Assembly (NCBI GenBank): GCA_903938445.1
Contig: CAJADG010000037.1
Span: forward strand, 1-51,034
DNA: 51,034 bases
Direction: 5' to 3'
Source of the DNA: an uncultured Bacteroidota bacterium
Lineage (GTDB): Bacteria > Bacteroidota > Bacteroidia > Chitinophagales > Chitinophagaceae
Shown: piece after piece, positions 10,897-19,726 of the stretch
Numbering within the stretch: the first letter of the stretch is position 1
Layout: every line of letters starts with the position of its first letter
The notes under the pieces: model-generated
The model's input: the letters and a program-made list of their open reading frames with translations, nothing else
What the model was told of the DNA's origin: nothing
Databases searched by the model: none
Program-made: the position numbers and the translations under genes

Positions 10897-11757
10897 ATGA
10901 AATCTGGAAAATATATTGTCGCTGTATTAATTACACTGTCTTTAACTATTTTATTAATGTCATCCTGCTTTAAACAGTCCGCAGGTGCGGATGTAAATCC
11001 GAATTTTGGAGACTCCGTCATGTCTATAAAAAACTTTAGAAAATTACATAGCATGGGTATGGTGGAGTACATAGCGCAACCCTTATTTATTGAAGGCATA
11101 GTTGTTGCCAATGACGAACATGATAATATTTATAAAGCCATTTATATTCAGGATAATTCTGGGGGATTGGTTGTACAATTAGATGGATTATCCTTGTACC
11201 AGACTTATCCTATCGGTAGTAAAATTAAAATCAATACACAACAATTATTATTAACGGATTACCGAAGAATGGTACAATTGGTTGGTGCAGTGGATACCAG
11301 TTCGGGCAGTTTAGTGACTTCGGGAATTCCATCTCCGCTTTTTTCGAAATTCATTAAGCTAGAAAGCGAAAACAATAGTATACATCCATTGGTGGTTGGC
11401 TATAAAAATTTAGGAGATAGTTTGCAAGGGCGATTGATCCAAATTAATGCTGTAGAATTTAGTGCTGCTGATACGGCACAAACTTATGCGGATAAAAAGA
11501 ATAAATTAGGGATTAGCAGAAGCTTGAAATTTTGTACCGGAGGCACTATTTATTTAAGAACTGGAGGCTATGCGGATTTTGCAGGTATTAAAACCCCCAC
11601 AGGCAATGGAATTGTGATAGGCGTTTACTCGGTTTTTAACACCGAAAAGCAGTTAATATTAAGGGACACAAATGACATTTTGTTAACGGGAAAACGATGT
11701 ACAGGCGCTGCTTGGCTGCAAAATTTACCTCAAACGGCCTCCAAATTAAATAATTAG
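10897..11757 (+). CDS. DUF5689 lipoprotein with OB-like domain
   Basis: This 286-residue protein has a lipoprotein signal peptide: a hydrophobic stretch followed by LMSSC with Cys24 as the lipid-bearing residue. Residues 45-130 (VEYIAQPLFIEGIVVAND... IYIQDNSGGLVVQL... GSKIKINTQQLLLTDYRRMVQL) have the strand pattern of OB-like domains found in DUF5689 proteins and in secreted nucleases of the NucH/ExeM type. A second half (about 150-265, ending LILRDTNDILL) looks like another beta domain. It is probably held at the outer membrane next to the barrel encoded just upstream, in the manner of SusD-like partners. The family name rests on pattern memory, not a search. The ligand is unknown. Confidence 0.75.
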   Translation: MKSGKYIVAVLITLSLTILLMSSCFKQSAGADVNPNFGDSVMSIKNFRKLHSMGMVEYIAQPLFIEGIVVANDEHDNIYKAIYIQDNSGGLVVQLDGLSLYQTYPIGSKIKINTQQLLLTDYRRMVQLVGAVDTSSGSLVTSGIPSPLFSKFIKLESENNSIHPLVVGYKNLGDSLQGRLIQINAVEFSAADTAQTYADKKNKLGISRSLKFCTGGTIYLRTGGYADFAGIKTPTGNGIVIGVYSVFNTEKQLILRDTNDILLTGKRCTGAAWLQNLPQTASKLNN

Positions 11758-11758
11758 T

Positions 11759-11771
11759 TGTCAGCTTGGCA
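11759..11771 (+). promoter_or_regulatory. Possible stress-promoter element before htpG
   Basis: TGTCA-GCT-TGGCA forms a tandem half-site 51 nt before the htpG start, followed by TCTTTGG. Tandem TGTCA/TGGCA motifs upstream of chaperone genes are something I associate with Bacteroidota heat-shock promoters, but I cannot verify this here. clpB in this window has TGACA and TTGGC upstream but not the same spacing. Low confidence. Confidence 0.25.
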
Positions 11772-11822
11772 GAAATGCGTCTTTGGTACTCTTATTGCAA
11801 TATTGGGTCAAACGATATAATT

Positions 11823-13697
11823 ATGCAAAAAGGTCAAATACGTGTACAGACGGAAAACATTTTTCCGATCATTAAAAAGTTCCTTTATAGTGATCATGAA
11901 ATCTTTTTACGCGAGTTGGTGAGCAATGCTGTGGATGCCGCTCAGAAATTAAAAACCTTACATGGGAAGGGTGAAGCAAAGGGTGAATTGGGTGAATTGA
12001 AAGTGGAAGTAGTATTAGATGCGAAAGAAAAGACCATTTCTATTATTGATAATGGGGTGGGTATGTCAGGTGAGGAAGTTGATAAATACATCAATCAAGT
12101 TGCATTTAGTGGAGCTGAGGAATTTGTAAATAAGTATAAAGACGCAAGTATTATTGGTCACTTTGGTTTAGGATTTTATAGCTCATTTATGGTGAGTAAC
12201 AAAGTGGACATTTATAGTAAAAGTCATACAGGTGCACCGGGCGTTTTTTGGAGCTGCGATGGTAGCACAGAATATGAATTATACGAAGTGGATTATAGCC
12301 AAAGAGGTACTAAGATTGTTTTACATGTGAATGATGAAAGTGCTGAGTTTTTAGAAGCACATCGTGTAAAAGGTATTTTAGAGCGTTTTTGTAAATTCTT
12401 GCCGGTTGCCATTTATTTTACGGATGCAAATGCTGCGAAGCCTGAGGCTAAAAAAGAAGGTGAAGTGGAGGATGCTATTGAAGAAGCGAAGCCAATCAAT
12501 AACACCAATCCATTGTGGGTACGTAAGCCATCGGAGTTGACAAAAGAAGATTATGAAAACTTTTACAAGGAATTATATCCATTTGGTGAAACACCATTGT
12601 TCTGGATTCATCTAAATGTGGATTATCCATTTAACTTAACGGGTATTTTATATTTCCCTAAAATCAAGCAAAGCTTTGAAATACAAAAAGATAAAATTCA
12701 ATTGTATTGCAATCAAGTATTTGTAACGGACGAGGTTAAAGATATTGTCCCAGAGTTTTTAATGTTATTGCATGGTGTAATTGATAGCCCAGACATTCCA
12801 TTAAATGTAAGCCGTAGTTATTTACAAGGAGATCCTAATGTTAAAAAAATCAACGCACACATTACTAAAAAAGTGGCGGATAAATTAGAGGAAATCTTTA
12901 ATAATGATCGTAAGTCATTCGAAGATAAGTGGGATAGCTTGGGATTATTTGTGAAATATGGCATGATTACTGATGATAAGTTTTTAGAAAAAGGGAATAA
13001 GTTTTTGATTTTAGAAGATGCAGCTGAAAAGGGTAAATTTTATACCATTGATGAGTATAAGACTGCAACAGAAGCAAGTCAAAAAAATAAAGACGGAAAG
13101 CATGTTCTTTTATATACTACTAATCCAATTCAACAAGATGCTTTTATTCAAGCAGCAGTTGGAAAAGGGTATAAGGTGGTAAAATTAGAAACGATGGTGG
13201 ATGCCGCGTTTATTAATAATGTGGAAATGAAGTGGGAGGGAGTTCAATTTGTACGTGTGGATGCGGATGTAGTAGATAACTTAATTGACAAACAAGAAAA
13301 TGTAGATTCTGTTTTAAGCAAAGAAGAAGTGGAACAGGCTAAAAGGTTATTTGAATTCCAAGTGCCTGATATCACTTTAACTGTTGAAGTGAAAGGATTA
13401 AGTTCAGATGTTTCACCAGTAATTGCAACAAGACCAGAATTTATGCGTCGTATGAAAGATATGGCTAGCATGGGTGGCGGTGGAATGACTGCTTTTTATG
13501 CGCAAATGCCAGATGAAGTTCATTTAACAATTAATGGTAATCACCCCATCTATCAAAGTTTGTTGAAAGAAACAGACGCCGATAAGCAACAAAAGCAAGC
13601 GCGTAATTTAGCTGACTTGGCTTTATTGTCTCAGGGCTTATTGACGGGAGCAGAGTTAACAAATTTCATTCATCGTAGTGTAGATTTATTGAAATAG
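11823..13697 (+). CDS. htpG: Molecular chaperone HtpG (Hsp90)
   Basis: This 624-residue cytosolic ATP-dependent chaperone is a full-length HtpG. N-terminal GHKL ATPase motifs are ELVSNAVDA near residues 30-38, DNGVGMS at 76-82 and GHFGLGFYS at 111-119. The middle domain carries LYCNQVFVTDE and IPLNVSRSYLQGD (near 290-335), with the catalytic Arg in NVSRS. The C-terminal dimerisation domain ends at FIHRSVDLL. The start at 11823 (MQKGQIRV) matches the family. The open frame runs 19 codons further upstream, through what is probably the promoter. It is followed by a strong bidirectional terminator. Confidence 0.97.
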   Translation: MQKGQIRVQTENIFPIIKKFLYSDHEIFLRELVSNAVDAAQKLKTLHGKGEAKGELGELKVEVVLDAKEKTISIIDNGVGMSGEEVDKYINQVAFSGAEEFVNKYKDASIIGHFGLGFYSSFMVSNKVDIYSKSHTGAPGVFWSCDGSTEYELYEVDYSQRGTKIVLHVNDESAEFLEAHRVKGILERFCKFLPVAIYFTDANAAKPEAKKEGEVEDAIEEAKPINNTNPLWVRKPSELTKEDYENFYKELYPFGETPLFWIHLNVDYPFNLTGILYFPKIKQSFEIQKDKIQLYCNQVFVTDEVKDIVPEFLMLLHGVIDSPDIPLNVSRSYLQGDPNVKKINAHITKKVADKLEEIFNNDRKSFEDKWDSLGLFVKYGMITDDKFLEKGNKFLILEDAAEKGKFYTIDEYKTATEASQKNKDGKHVLLYTTNPIQQDAFIQAAVGKGYKVVKLETMVDAAFINNVEMKWEGVQFVRVDADVVDNLIDKQENVDSVLSKEEVEQAKRLFEFQVPDITLTVEVKGLSSDVSPVIATRPEFMRRMKDMASMGGGGMTAFYAQMPDEVHLTINGNHPIYQSLLKETDADKQQKQARNLADLALLSQGLLTGAELTNFIHRSVDLLK

Positions 13698-13728
13698 AAA
13701 TTACAGCGCTTTTAATTTAAAGCTTCAT

Positions 13729-13763
13729 AAAAAAAGTGACCTTGTTTTGGGGTCACTTTTTTT
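13729..13763. terminator. Bidirectional terminator between htpG and recJ
   Basis: AAAAAAAGTGACC / GGTCACTTTTTTT is a 13-bp symmetrical stem with T runs on both strands. It separates convergent htpG (32 nt before) and recJ. Confidence 0.92.
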
Positions 13764-13808
13764 GTATATGTTAAAGATTAAGTATTTCAGGTAATTATTA
13801 TCCCTATA

Positions 13809-15506
13809 CTAAATACTTGGTTTTATATCTATCACTTGCATTTGAACTGATTGGTTTCCTTGCCATTCATTTATTTGCAAATAAAATACGATGTCAAACG
13901 GCTTTCCCGATTTTACTAGCTTCAATTGTTCTGGCATATTATAGCCAATCCCGCGGACATTCGTTTTGCCTTGTGTTACATTAAAGCTAATATGTTGTTC
14001 TTTTGCAAGTTTTGAATAGCCTGTATCATACACCCCTTTTGCTATAAATACAGGGCGCATATTATCTGGTCCAAAGGGTTCCATTTGAGAGATGATTTGA
14101 AAAAACTGCATACTGATGTCATCCAATGGCAAAGATGCATTAATACTAATCTCTGGGGTTAATTGTGCTTCGGTAATTCGTTCGGCAACAGCAGCTTCAA
14201 ATGCAATTTTAAAATCTTCCAATGCATCTACTGCCATGGTCATTCCTGCTGCAGCAAAATGGCCTCCATATCCTAATAAATGTGTTCGACAAGCATGCAG
14301 GGCTTCATATAAATTAAATCCATTTACACTTCGAGCACTACCTGTTATCACATCGCCACTTTGGGTTAGTACTACTGTGGGCTTGTAATGTTTTTCAATT
14401 AATCTACTTGCAACAATTCCTACCACACCTTTATGCCAATGGGCTTGAAAAACAACAGATGATTTTTTGTTTTGGTGTAAAGGATCTTGTTCAATTTGTT
14501 CAAGCGCTTCTTCTGTAATTGTTGTGTCTGCTTCTCTTCTATCCAAATTATCCTGTTGTAACAATGCACCAATTTCTAGTGCTTTGTTATAATCTTTTTC
14601 TATAAATAGTTGAACTGCTTTTTTTGCATCATCCATTCTTCCGGCTGCATTGATTCTTGGCGCTACTGCAAATACTAAATTGGTAATGCGCATAGGGCCT
14701 GACTGCTTTGCTAATTCCATTAAGGCTTTTAGTCCTGCAGATGGATTTTCATTCACTTTTTGGACACCAAAAAATGCCATAGTTCTATTTTCATCTGTTA
14801 TTGGAACAATGTCTGCAGCGATAGCAGTGGCTACTAAATCTAAATATTGTAAATAACTTTCTTCAGGTAATTGATAGGTTTGTGCTAATGCCGTGATTAA
14901 TTTAAAGGCAACCCCACATCCGCAAAGTTCTTTATATGGGTAGTTGCAATCTTTTTGTTTTGCATTTAAAATAGCAACAGCGGGTGGTAAAATTTCATCA
15001 GGCAAATGGTGATCGCAAATAATAAAATCCATACCCAGTTCTTTGGCGTATGCAATGAGCTCGGTTGATTTAATGCCACAGTCAACAGAAATGATTAAAT
15101 CAAATCCATTTTCTTTTGCGAAATCAATTCCAATTTTTGAAACGCCATATCCCTCTTTGTATCTATGTGGTATATAGTAGTCAAGTTTTTCAGTTAACTG
15201 CCTTAAGAATTGGTGTAAAGTAGCAACTGAAGTGGTGCCATCGACATCATAGTCGCCATACACTAATATCTTTTGATTTGATTTGATGGCAATGTCAATT
15301 CTGTCCACCGCTTTTTGCATATCCTTCATTAACCATGGATCATGCAAATGACTGAGATTCGGTCTGAAAAAATTTTTCGCAGCATCAAAATCGGTAATTC
15401 CTCTTTGAACCAAAAGTTCGCAAAGTATAGGATGAATTTTTAATGCAGCTTGTAATGATTGCACTTTAGCAGGATCTGCTACAATAATATTCCATCTTTT
15501 TTCCAT
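13809..15506 (-). CDS. recJ: Single-stranded-DNA-specific exonuclease RecJ
   Basis: This 565-residue DHH-family 5'-3' ssDNA exonuclease acts in recombination and mismatch repair. DHH motifs are VYGDYDVDGTTS near residues 80-91, ISVDCG near 139 and CDHHLP near 162. The DHHA1 domain carries GYGGHFAAAGMT near 410-421, and a C-terminal OB domain follows (FNVTQGKTNVRGIGYN). The length is normal for RecJ. Its ATG overlaps the TAA of the upstream prenyl synthase by one base (TAATG), which points to translational coupling. It is the last gene of a three-gene operon. Confidence 0.96.
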   Translation of the reverse strand: MEKRWNIIVADPAKVQSLQAALKIHPILCELLVQRGITDFDAAKNFFRPNLSHLHDPWLMKDMQKAVDRIDIAIKSNQKILVYGDYDVDGTTSVATLHQFLRQLTEKLDYYIPHRYKEGYGVSKIGIDFAKENGFDLIISVDCGIKSTELIAYAKELGMDFIICDHHLPDEILPPAVAILNAKQKDCNYPYKELCGCGVAFKLITALAQTYQLPEESYLQYLDLVATAIAADIVPITDENRTMAFFGVQKVNENPSAGLKALMELAKQSGPMRITNLVFAVAPRINAAGRMDDAKKAVQLFIEKDYNKALEIGALLQQDNLDRREADTTITEEALEQIEQDPLHQNKKSSVVFQAHWHKGVVGIVASRLIEKHYKPTVVLTQSGDVITGSARSVNGFNLYEALHACRTHLLGYGGHFAAAGMTMAVDALEDFKIAFEAAVAERITEAQLTPEISINASLPLDDISMQFFQIISQMEPFGPDNMRPVFIAKGVYDTGYSKLAKEQHISFNVTQGKTNVRGIGYNMPEQLKLVKSGKPFDIVFYLQINEWQGNQSVQMQVIDIKPSI

Positions 15507-16468
15507 TAATATGCACGGTCTGTTGTGTAACGAACTAGTTCTTCTAAAGCTGCTCTTGCAGGACTAGGTTGAAACGAATTAAGAATTTCTAATGCCTTGT
15601 CACGGTATTCGTACATCTTTTGTGTTGCATATTCAATTCCACCATGTTTAATCACATTGTCAATAACAAATTTTACTTTTTTCTTATCGTTGTTATTGTT
15701 TTTTACGATGTAGATGATTTCTTTTTTTAAGGAAGCATCTACTTTTTGTAGCACATGTATTAAAGGTAGGGTCAATTTCTTTTCCTTAATGTCGTTGCCG
15801 GTAGGTTTGCCCACTGCAATATCTCCGTAGTCAAATAAATCATCTTTAATTTGAAATGCCATGCCGACCATTTCTCCAAATACACGCATCTTTTCAATCG
15901 TTTCTGGATCCTTTGTAACCGATGCAGTACCTGCCCCACAGCTTGATGATAAAAGACTTGCTGTTTTTCCATTGATGATTTCATAATAGATTGACTCATC
16001 AAAATTTAAATTTCTAGTTTTTTCAATTTGCAATAATTCTCCCTCACTCATCTTTTTTACTGCGTTAGATAAAATAGTAAGTATATCAAAATCTTTATTT
16101 TCAAGAGAAAGCAAAAGTCCTTTTGATAATAAATAATCTCCTACTAAAACAGCAATTTTATTTTTCCATAAAGCGTTAATTGAAAACATGCCACGACGTT
16201 CTAATGCGTCATCAACAACGTCATCGTGAACGAGGGTGGCAGTATGTAAAAGTTCCACTAAGCTTGCCGCTCGGTAGGAAGCGTCTGTAATTTCTCCATG
16301 TAATTTAGCAGATAATAAAACAAACATAGGACGCATTTGCTTTCCCTTGCGTTTTACAATGTATTGCATAATTCTGTCCAGAAGCGCAACTCTACTTTTA
16401 ACAGCATCTTTGAAATGGTTTTCAAAAAGTGCCAATTCTTTGCCAATAACTTCTGTTGCGAGTTTCAT
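15506..16468 (-). CDS. Polyprenyl diphosphate synthase (trans-isoprenyl, long chain)
   Basis: This 320-residue all-helical enzyme condenses isopentenyl diphosphate onto allylic diphosphates, probably to make the octaprenyl or heptaprenyl side chain of menaquinone. The first aspartate-rich motif is VHDDVVDDALERRG near residues 78-91 and the second is FQIKDDLFDYG near 204-214. GKQMRPMFVLLSAKL near 41-55 is the family N-terminal block. It resembles IspB/HepT, but chain length cannot be read from sequence. It sits 17 nt after the HAD gene and is coupled to recJ. ispH, also in this window, supplies precursors to the same pathway. Confidence 0.92.
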   Translation of the reverse strand: MKLATEVIGKELALFENHFKDAVKSRVALLDRIMQYIVKRKGKQMRPMFVLLSAKLHGEITDASYRAASLVELLHTATLVHDDVVDDALERRGMFSINALWKNKIAVLVGDYLLSKGLLLSLENKDFDILTILSNAVKKMSEGELLQIEKTRNLNFDESIYYEIINGKTASLLSSSCGAGTASVTKDPETIEKMRVFGEMVGMAFQIKDDLFDYGDIAVGKPTGNDIKEKKLTLPLIHVLQKVDASLKKEIIYIVKNNNNDKKKVKFVIDNVIKHGGIEYATQKMYEYRDKALEILNSFQPSPARAALEELVRYTTDRAY

Positions 16469-16485
16469 GAGACCTGTAATTTAGA

Positions 16486-17148
16486 TTAATTATTGAGCAT
16501 ATTGAAATGCAAGGCCCCGAAATTTTGTAATGAAGATAATTTTAAATCAGCAGCTCCCCAATGTTCTAATTTAATATGATCTGCAGAGGGTACAACAACA
16601 CAGGTCATTCTTGCCGCCTTGGCTGCAATCATTCCGTAAAAAGAATCTTCAAAACAGATACAAGAAAGTGGATTGGTATGCATTGCTGCTGCACAATCTA
16701 AATAAACTTGAGGGTGAGGTTTTGCAAAAGGTAAATGTTGTGCTGAACTACTGGCATGAATATAACTTCTTATGCCAAGCTTGTCTTTCACCCATTCAAT
16801 AAGTTGCACTGGCGAGGAAGTAGCCAATCCCATTTTAAAATCTCTCTGCAAGAAAAATTCAAAAATGTGTTCCACTCCAGGCATCAAAGTTGCATCTTGA
16901 TCAATTATTTGTAATGCAAGATCTACAACTTTTTTTTCTACAATTTCATTTTGACTTGCAGGTACATTAAATTGTTGTAGCCAATAAGCAACAAATTCTT
17001 TTGATCTAAGTCCTGTTGTAGTTGCATATTGTTGTTCGGTTAAACTGATGCCATATTGTCTAAAAATTTCTGTTGCAGCTTTGTTCCACAAAGGTTCACT
17101 ATTAATCAACAGTCCATCAATATCGAATATAACGGCAGTCTTTTTCAT
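16486..17148 (-). CDS. HAD-family hydrolase (hexitol phosphatase / beta-phosphoglucomutase-like)
   Basis: This 220-residue cytosolic HAD protein with the alpha-helical cap has motif I FDIDGLLINSEPLW (nucleophile Asp9, acid Asp11), motif II LATSSP near 113, a Lys in FAKPHP near 146 and motif IV CFEDSFYGMIAA near 165. The DGLLINSEPLW pattern is close to E. coli HxpB (YniC), a sugar-phosphate and 2-deoxyglucose-6-phosphate phosphatase. It is the first gene of the operon with the prenyl synthase and recJ. A -7-like TATCTTTA ends 4 nt before the ATG, so the mRNA may be leaderless. Confidence 0.9.
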   Translation of the reverse strand: MKKTAVIFDIDGLLINSEPLWNKAATEIFRQYGISLTEQQYATTTGLRSKEFVAYWLQQFNVPASQNEIVEKKVVDLALQIIDQDATLMPGVEHIFEFFLQRDFKMGLATSSPVQLIEWVKDKLGIRSYIHASSSAQHLPFAKPHPQVYLDCAAAMHTNPLSCICFEDSFYGMIAAKAARMTCVVVPSADHIKLEHWGAADLKLSSLQNFGALHFNMLNN

Positions 17149-17152
17149 TGCC

Positions 17153-17160
17153 TAAAGATA
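17153..17160 (-). promoter_or_regulatory. -7-like box TATCTTTA of the HAD-prenyl synthase-recJ operon
   Basis: TAnnTTTA (last base differs from TAnnTTTG), then GGCA and the ATG. It is half of an inverted repeat AAGATAC-N10-GTATCTT (17155-17178), whose other half gives TATCTTGC reading toward the plsC-like gene. Confidence 0.45.
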
Positions 17161-17201
17161 CAATATTTGTAGTATCTTGCGTACCAAACAATTTTCTTGA
17201 A

Positions 17202-17969
17202 ATGTCAATTTTAGATCGATTAAAAAACATACGTATTTTTCGTTCTGTCATCTATGGCATAGTTGGTTTGTTTACATATCCTGGTCTTGCATTGTTTAAT
17301 AAAGTGGAGATAGAAGGTTCTGAGAATTTGGCGGATTTACCAAAAAAAAATGTGTTATTTGTAAGTAATCATCAAACTTATTTTGGTGATGTAATTGCTT
17401 TTGTACATATATTTTGTGCTGTAAAATGGCGCAAGTTCAACAGGTTGGGTATTCCCTATTATTTATTGAATCCATTCACTAATGTATATTTCGTGGCTGC
17501 TGAAGAAACCATGAATAGTAACTGGTTAACTAGGTTGTTTAAATTAGGAGGTGCTTTAACGGTGAAAAGAACATGGAGAGCTGAGGGGCAAGATGTAAAA
17601 AGAGATAGAGATGCTGTAGATACTCAAAAAATTGATCAAGCACTTTCAAAAAGTTGGGTAATAACTTTTCCGCAAGGAACCACTAAGCCTTTCGCACCTG
17701 GAAGAAAAGGTACTGCACATATTATTAAGAATAATAAACCCATAGTAGTACCTGTTGTGATTAATGGATTTTGGAGAGCCTTCACCAAAAAAGGACTGAC
17801 TTTCAAAAAAGTGGGAACACCGCTAACAATACGATTTAAAGCCCCGTTGGAAATTGATTATAATGGCTCTGTAGACGAAATATTGGCGCAGGTTATGGAT
17901 GCTATTGAACAGAGCAAGGATTACATGTTAAAAGGTAAGCATCATGCTTTAAAGGAACAGACTACTTAA
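17202..17969 (+). CDS. 1-acyl-sn-glycerol-3-phosphate acyltransferase (PlsC-like)
   Basis: This 255-residue membrane-associated acyltransferase probably acts in phospholipid synthesis. The HX4D box is NHQTYFGD (His57), the later conserved block is FPQGTTKPF near 155-163 (the usual FPEGTR glutamate is Gln here), and the VVPVVINGF strand near 185 fits the family. A hydrophobic segment lies at 13-28. The ATG at 17202 (MSILDRL) is preferred. A longer frame starting at a TTG at 17148 would run through the divergent promoter. The Gln substitution may be a clade feature, so the exact substrate is less certain than the family. Confidence 0.87.
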   Translation: MSILDRLKNIRIFRSVIYGIVGLFTYPGLALFNKVEIEGSENLADLPKKNVLFVSNHQTYFGDVIAFVHIFCAVKWRKFNRLGIPYYLLNPFTNVYFVAAEETMNSNWLTRLFKLGGALTVKRTWRAEGQDVKRDRDAVDTQKIDQALSKSWVITFPQGTTKPFAPGRKGTAHIIKNNKPIVVPVVINGFWRAFTKKGLTFKKVGTPLTIRFKAPLEIDYNGSVDEILAQVMDAIEQSKDYMLKGKHHALKEQTT

Positions 17970-17988
17970 TCATCAATTATTTTCCTGC

Positions 17989-18504
17989 TTAATCTTGCAT
18001 AAAAATCGCTTTTAATTCAGGAGCATCTTCTGGTTTCATTTTACCAGATAAAATAAGTCTCATTTGTCTTCTCCTTAAAGCGCTTTCGTAATATTTTATT
18101 TCTTCCTCTGATTCGGGAATTATTGCAGGAACTTGTTTTGGTCTTTTGTTTTCATCTAAAGCAACAAAAGTAAAAAAAGCTTCATTGCTCATGACTCTTG
18201 TTTGTGTAATCATATTTTGATTCCACACTTTTAAATGGATTTCCATGGAAGTGTTAAATGCGCGGGTAACAATAGCTTCGATACAAATTACATTTCCTAA
18301 TTTAATAGGTGTTTTAAAACTAAGATTATCAACTGAAGCAGTCATAGCTGCAGAATTGCAGTGCTTTGATGCGGAAAGATAAGCAGCGATATCCATCCAA
18401 TACATTAGTTTGCCTCCCATTAAGTCCCCAAATGTATTCGTATCATTTGGGAGTACTAATTCGTTCATTGTAATAAATGAATCACTTGCTTTTCTAGGTT
18501 CCAT
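17989..18504 (-). CDS. Acyl-CoA thioesterase (hotdog fold)
   Basis: This 171-residue protein resembles the YciA/BFIT group of acyl-CoA hydrolases. It has the hotdog helix with NTFGDLMGGKLMYWMDIAAYLSA (near 22-44), in which Asn22 and Asp27 fit the catalytic positions of this group, then SFKTPIKLGN and the strands ICIEAIVTRAF and TRVMSNEAFFTFVALD. It hydrolyses acyl-CoA, but chain preference is unknown. It is convergent with the plsC-like gene (19 nt apart). A TATCTTTG box lies 16 nt before its ATG. The next minus-strand gene upstream is the epimerase, with a 31-nt gap. Confidence 0.9.
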   Translation of the reverse strand: MEPRKASDSFITMNELVLPNDTNTFGDLMGGKLMYWMDIAAYLSASKHCNSAAMTASVDNLSFKTPIKLGNVICIEAIVTRAFNTSMEIHLKVWNQNMITQTRVMSNEAFFTFVALDENKRPKQVPAIIPESEEEIKYYESALRRRQMRLILSGKMKPEDAPELKAIFMQD

Positions 18505-18520
18505 AAATGTATTTTATATT

Positions 18521-18528
18521 CAAAGATA
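18521..18528 (-). promoter_or_regulatory. -7 promoter box TATCTTTG of the thioesterase gene
   Basis: An exact TAnnTTTG match ending 16 nt before the ATG. The start site would lie in the short gap after the epimerase gene. Confidence 0.5.
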
Positions 18529-18535
18529 CAAATAC

Positions 18536-19633
18536 TTATACTACACATTGCTCAAGTTTTGAAAGATAGGCTGGGTCAACGTCTGCGCCGTGACCAGGGG
18601 CATCATCAATACTTAAATGCATTCCCTTAAATTGAACACCACCTATAATTGGATCTTCCAAATGCCCTAATAAACAGGTGTCCATATCGTAGTATTTAAC
18701 ATTATCATGTGCCATTGCAAAATGCATTTTTGCACTTAATGCCAATCTGCTTTCTAGCATGCCACCCATCATGCAAGCCATATTATTTTTTCCGGCTATC
18801 TCCTGAATCTTTATAGCTTCTTGTATACCTCCACTTTTTGAAAATTTGATATTAATTAAATGGCAAGCTTTGTTAGCGATTAATTTTCTGGCATCATGAT
18901 GTGTAAAAACGGATTCGTCTGCCATGATTGGAATAGGGGATGCAGCGCAAAGTGCAGGTAAATAATCGTCATAATATTTGTGCATGGGTTGCTCACAAAA
19001 TTCAATATCGTAGGGCGCAAGTCCCTGTAATACGGGAAGTGCATCTTTTGTGGACCAGCCTTGGTTGGCATCGATTCTTAATTTAATATCAGCACCAATG
19101 GCTGCCCTTATTTTTTGAATGCGTTCAATATCGGTGGTAGGGTCTTTTCCTAATTTCACTTTAATCATACTCACTCCCTTTTCTTTAAATTCAATTGCTT
19201 GTGCAGCCATGGCATCGGGAGTATCTATGCCAATGGTTAAATCTGATTCAATAGCTTTTTGCTTACCTCCTAAAAATGCGTATAATGGCTGGTTAGCAGC
19301 TTTTGCAGCAATATCGTATAAGGCAATATCAAAAGCACTTTTAATGGTATAATTGCCTGCAATAATCGTATCAATTTCTGCAAGTCGGTTGCTCACTTCT
19401 AAAGGATTTTTTCCTTTTAAAAAGGCCGCAAAATCTTTGGCGTGGTTATAGCAACTTACCTGTGTTTCCCCAACAATCATAGGAAAAGCCGAACATTCTC
19501 CAAGTCCAATAATGCCTTCGTTGGTATGCACTTTGATTAATACATTTTGAGCAAAATGCATCGTTCCTGTAGCAATGGTAAACGGCACCATTGGAATCTT
19601 AAACATGTAAATTTCGGTCTTGGTAATCTTCAT
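18536..19633 (-). CDS. Dipeptide epimerase (L-Ala-D/L-Glu epimerase type, enolase superfamily)
   Basis: This 365-residue cytosolic TIM-barrel enzyme belongs to the muconate-lactonising/AEE branch. Visible active-site motifs are the KxK base in MIKVKLG near 158, LRIDANQGW near 183-191 (metal Asp), FCEQPM near 213 (metal Glu), MADESVF near 237 (metal Asp) and INIKFSKSGG near 257-266 (second catalytic Lys). Such enzymes recycle murein dipeptides. Related members act on other dipeptides, so specificity is inferred. No murein-recycling neighbour is adjacent. Confidence 0.9.
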   Translation of the reverse strand: MKITKTEIYMFKIPMVPFTIATGTMHFAQNVLIKVHTNEGIIGLGECSAFPMIVGETQVSCYNHAKDFAAFLKGKNPLEVSNRLAEIDTIIAGNYTIKSAFDIALYDIAAKAANQPLYAFLGGKQKAIESDLTIGIDTPDAMAAQAIEFKEKGVSMIKVKLGKDPTTDIERIQKIRAAIGADIKLRIDANQGWSTKDALPVLQGLAPYDIEFCEQPMHKYYDDYLPALCAASPIPIMADESVFTHHDARKLIANKACHLINIKFSKSGGIQEAIKIQEIAGKNNMACMMGGMLESRLALSAKMHFAMAHDNVKYYDMDTCLLGHLEDPIIGGVQFKGMHLSIDDAPGHGADVDPAYLSKLEQCVV

Positions 19634-19726
19634 TGCTTACTTGATTTAAATTATAGTATTTAAAGGTACTAATTCTTTGCTATTACCTTTTTAGATACGA
19701 TATTTGCCAAACGAACTAATGTTAGC

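Noticed and set aside
11766..11822. The 19-codon upstream extension of htpG
   Set aside because: HtpG proteins start at MQKGQIRV, and the extension covers the probable promoter.
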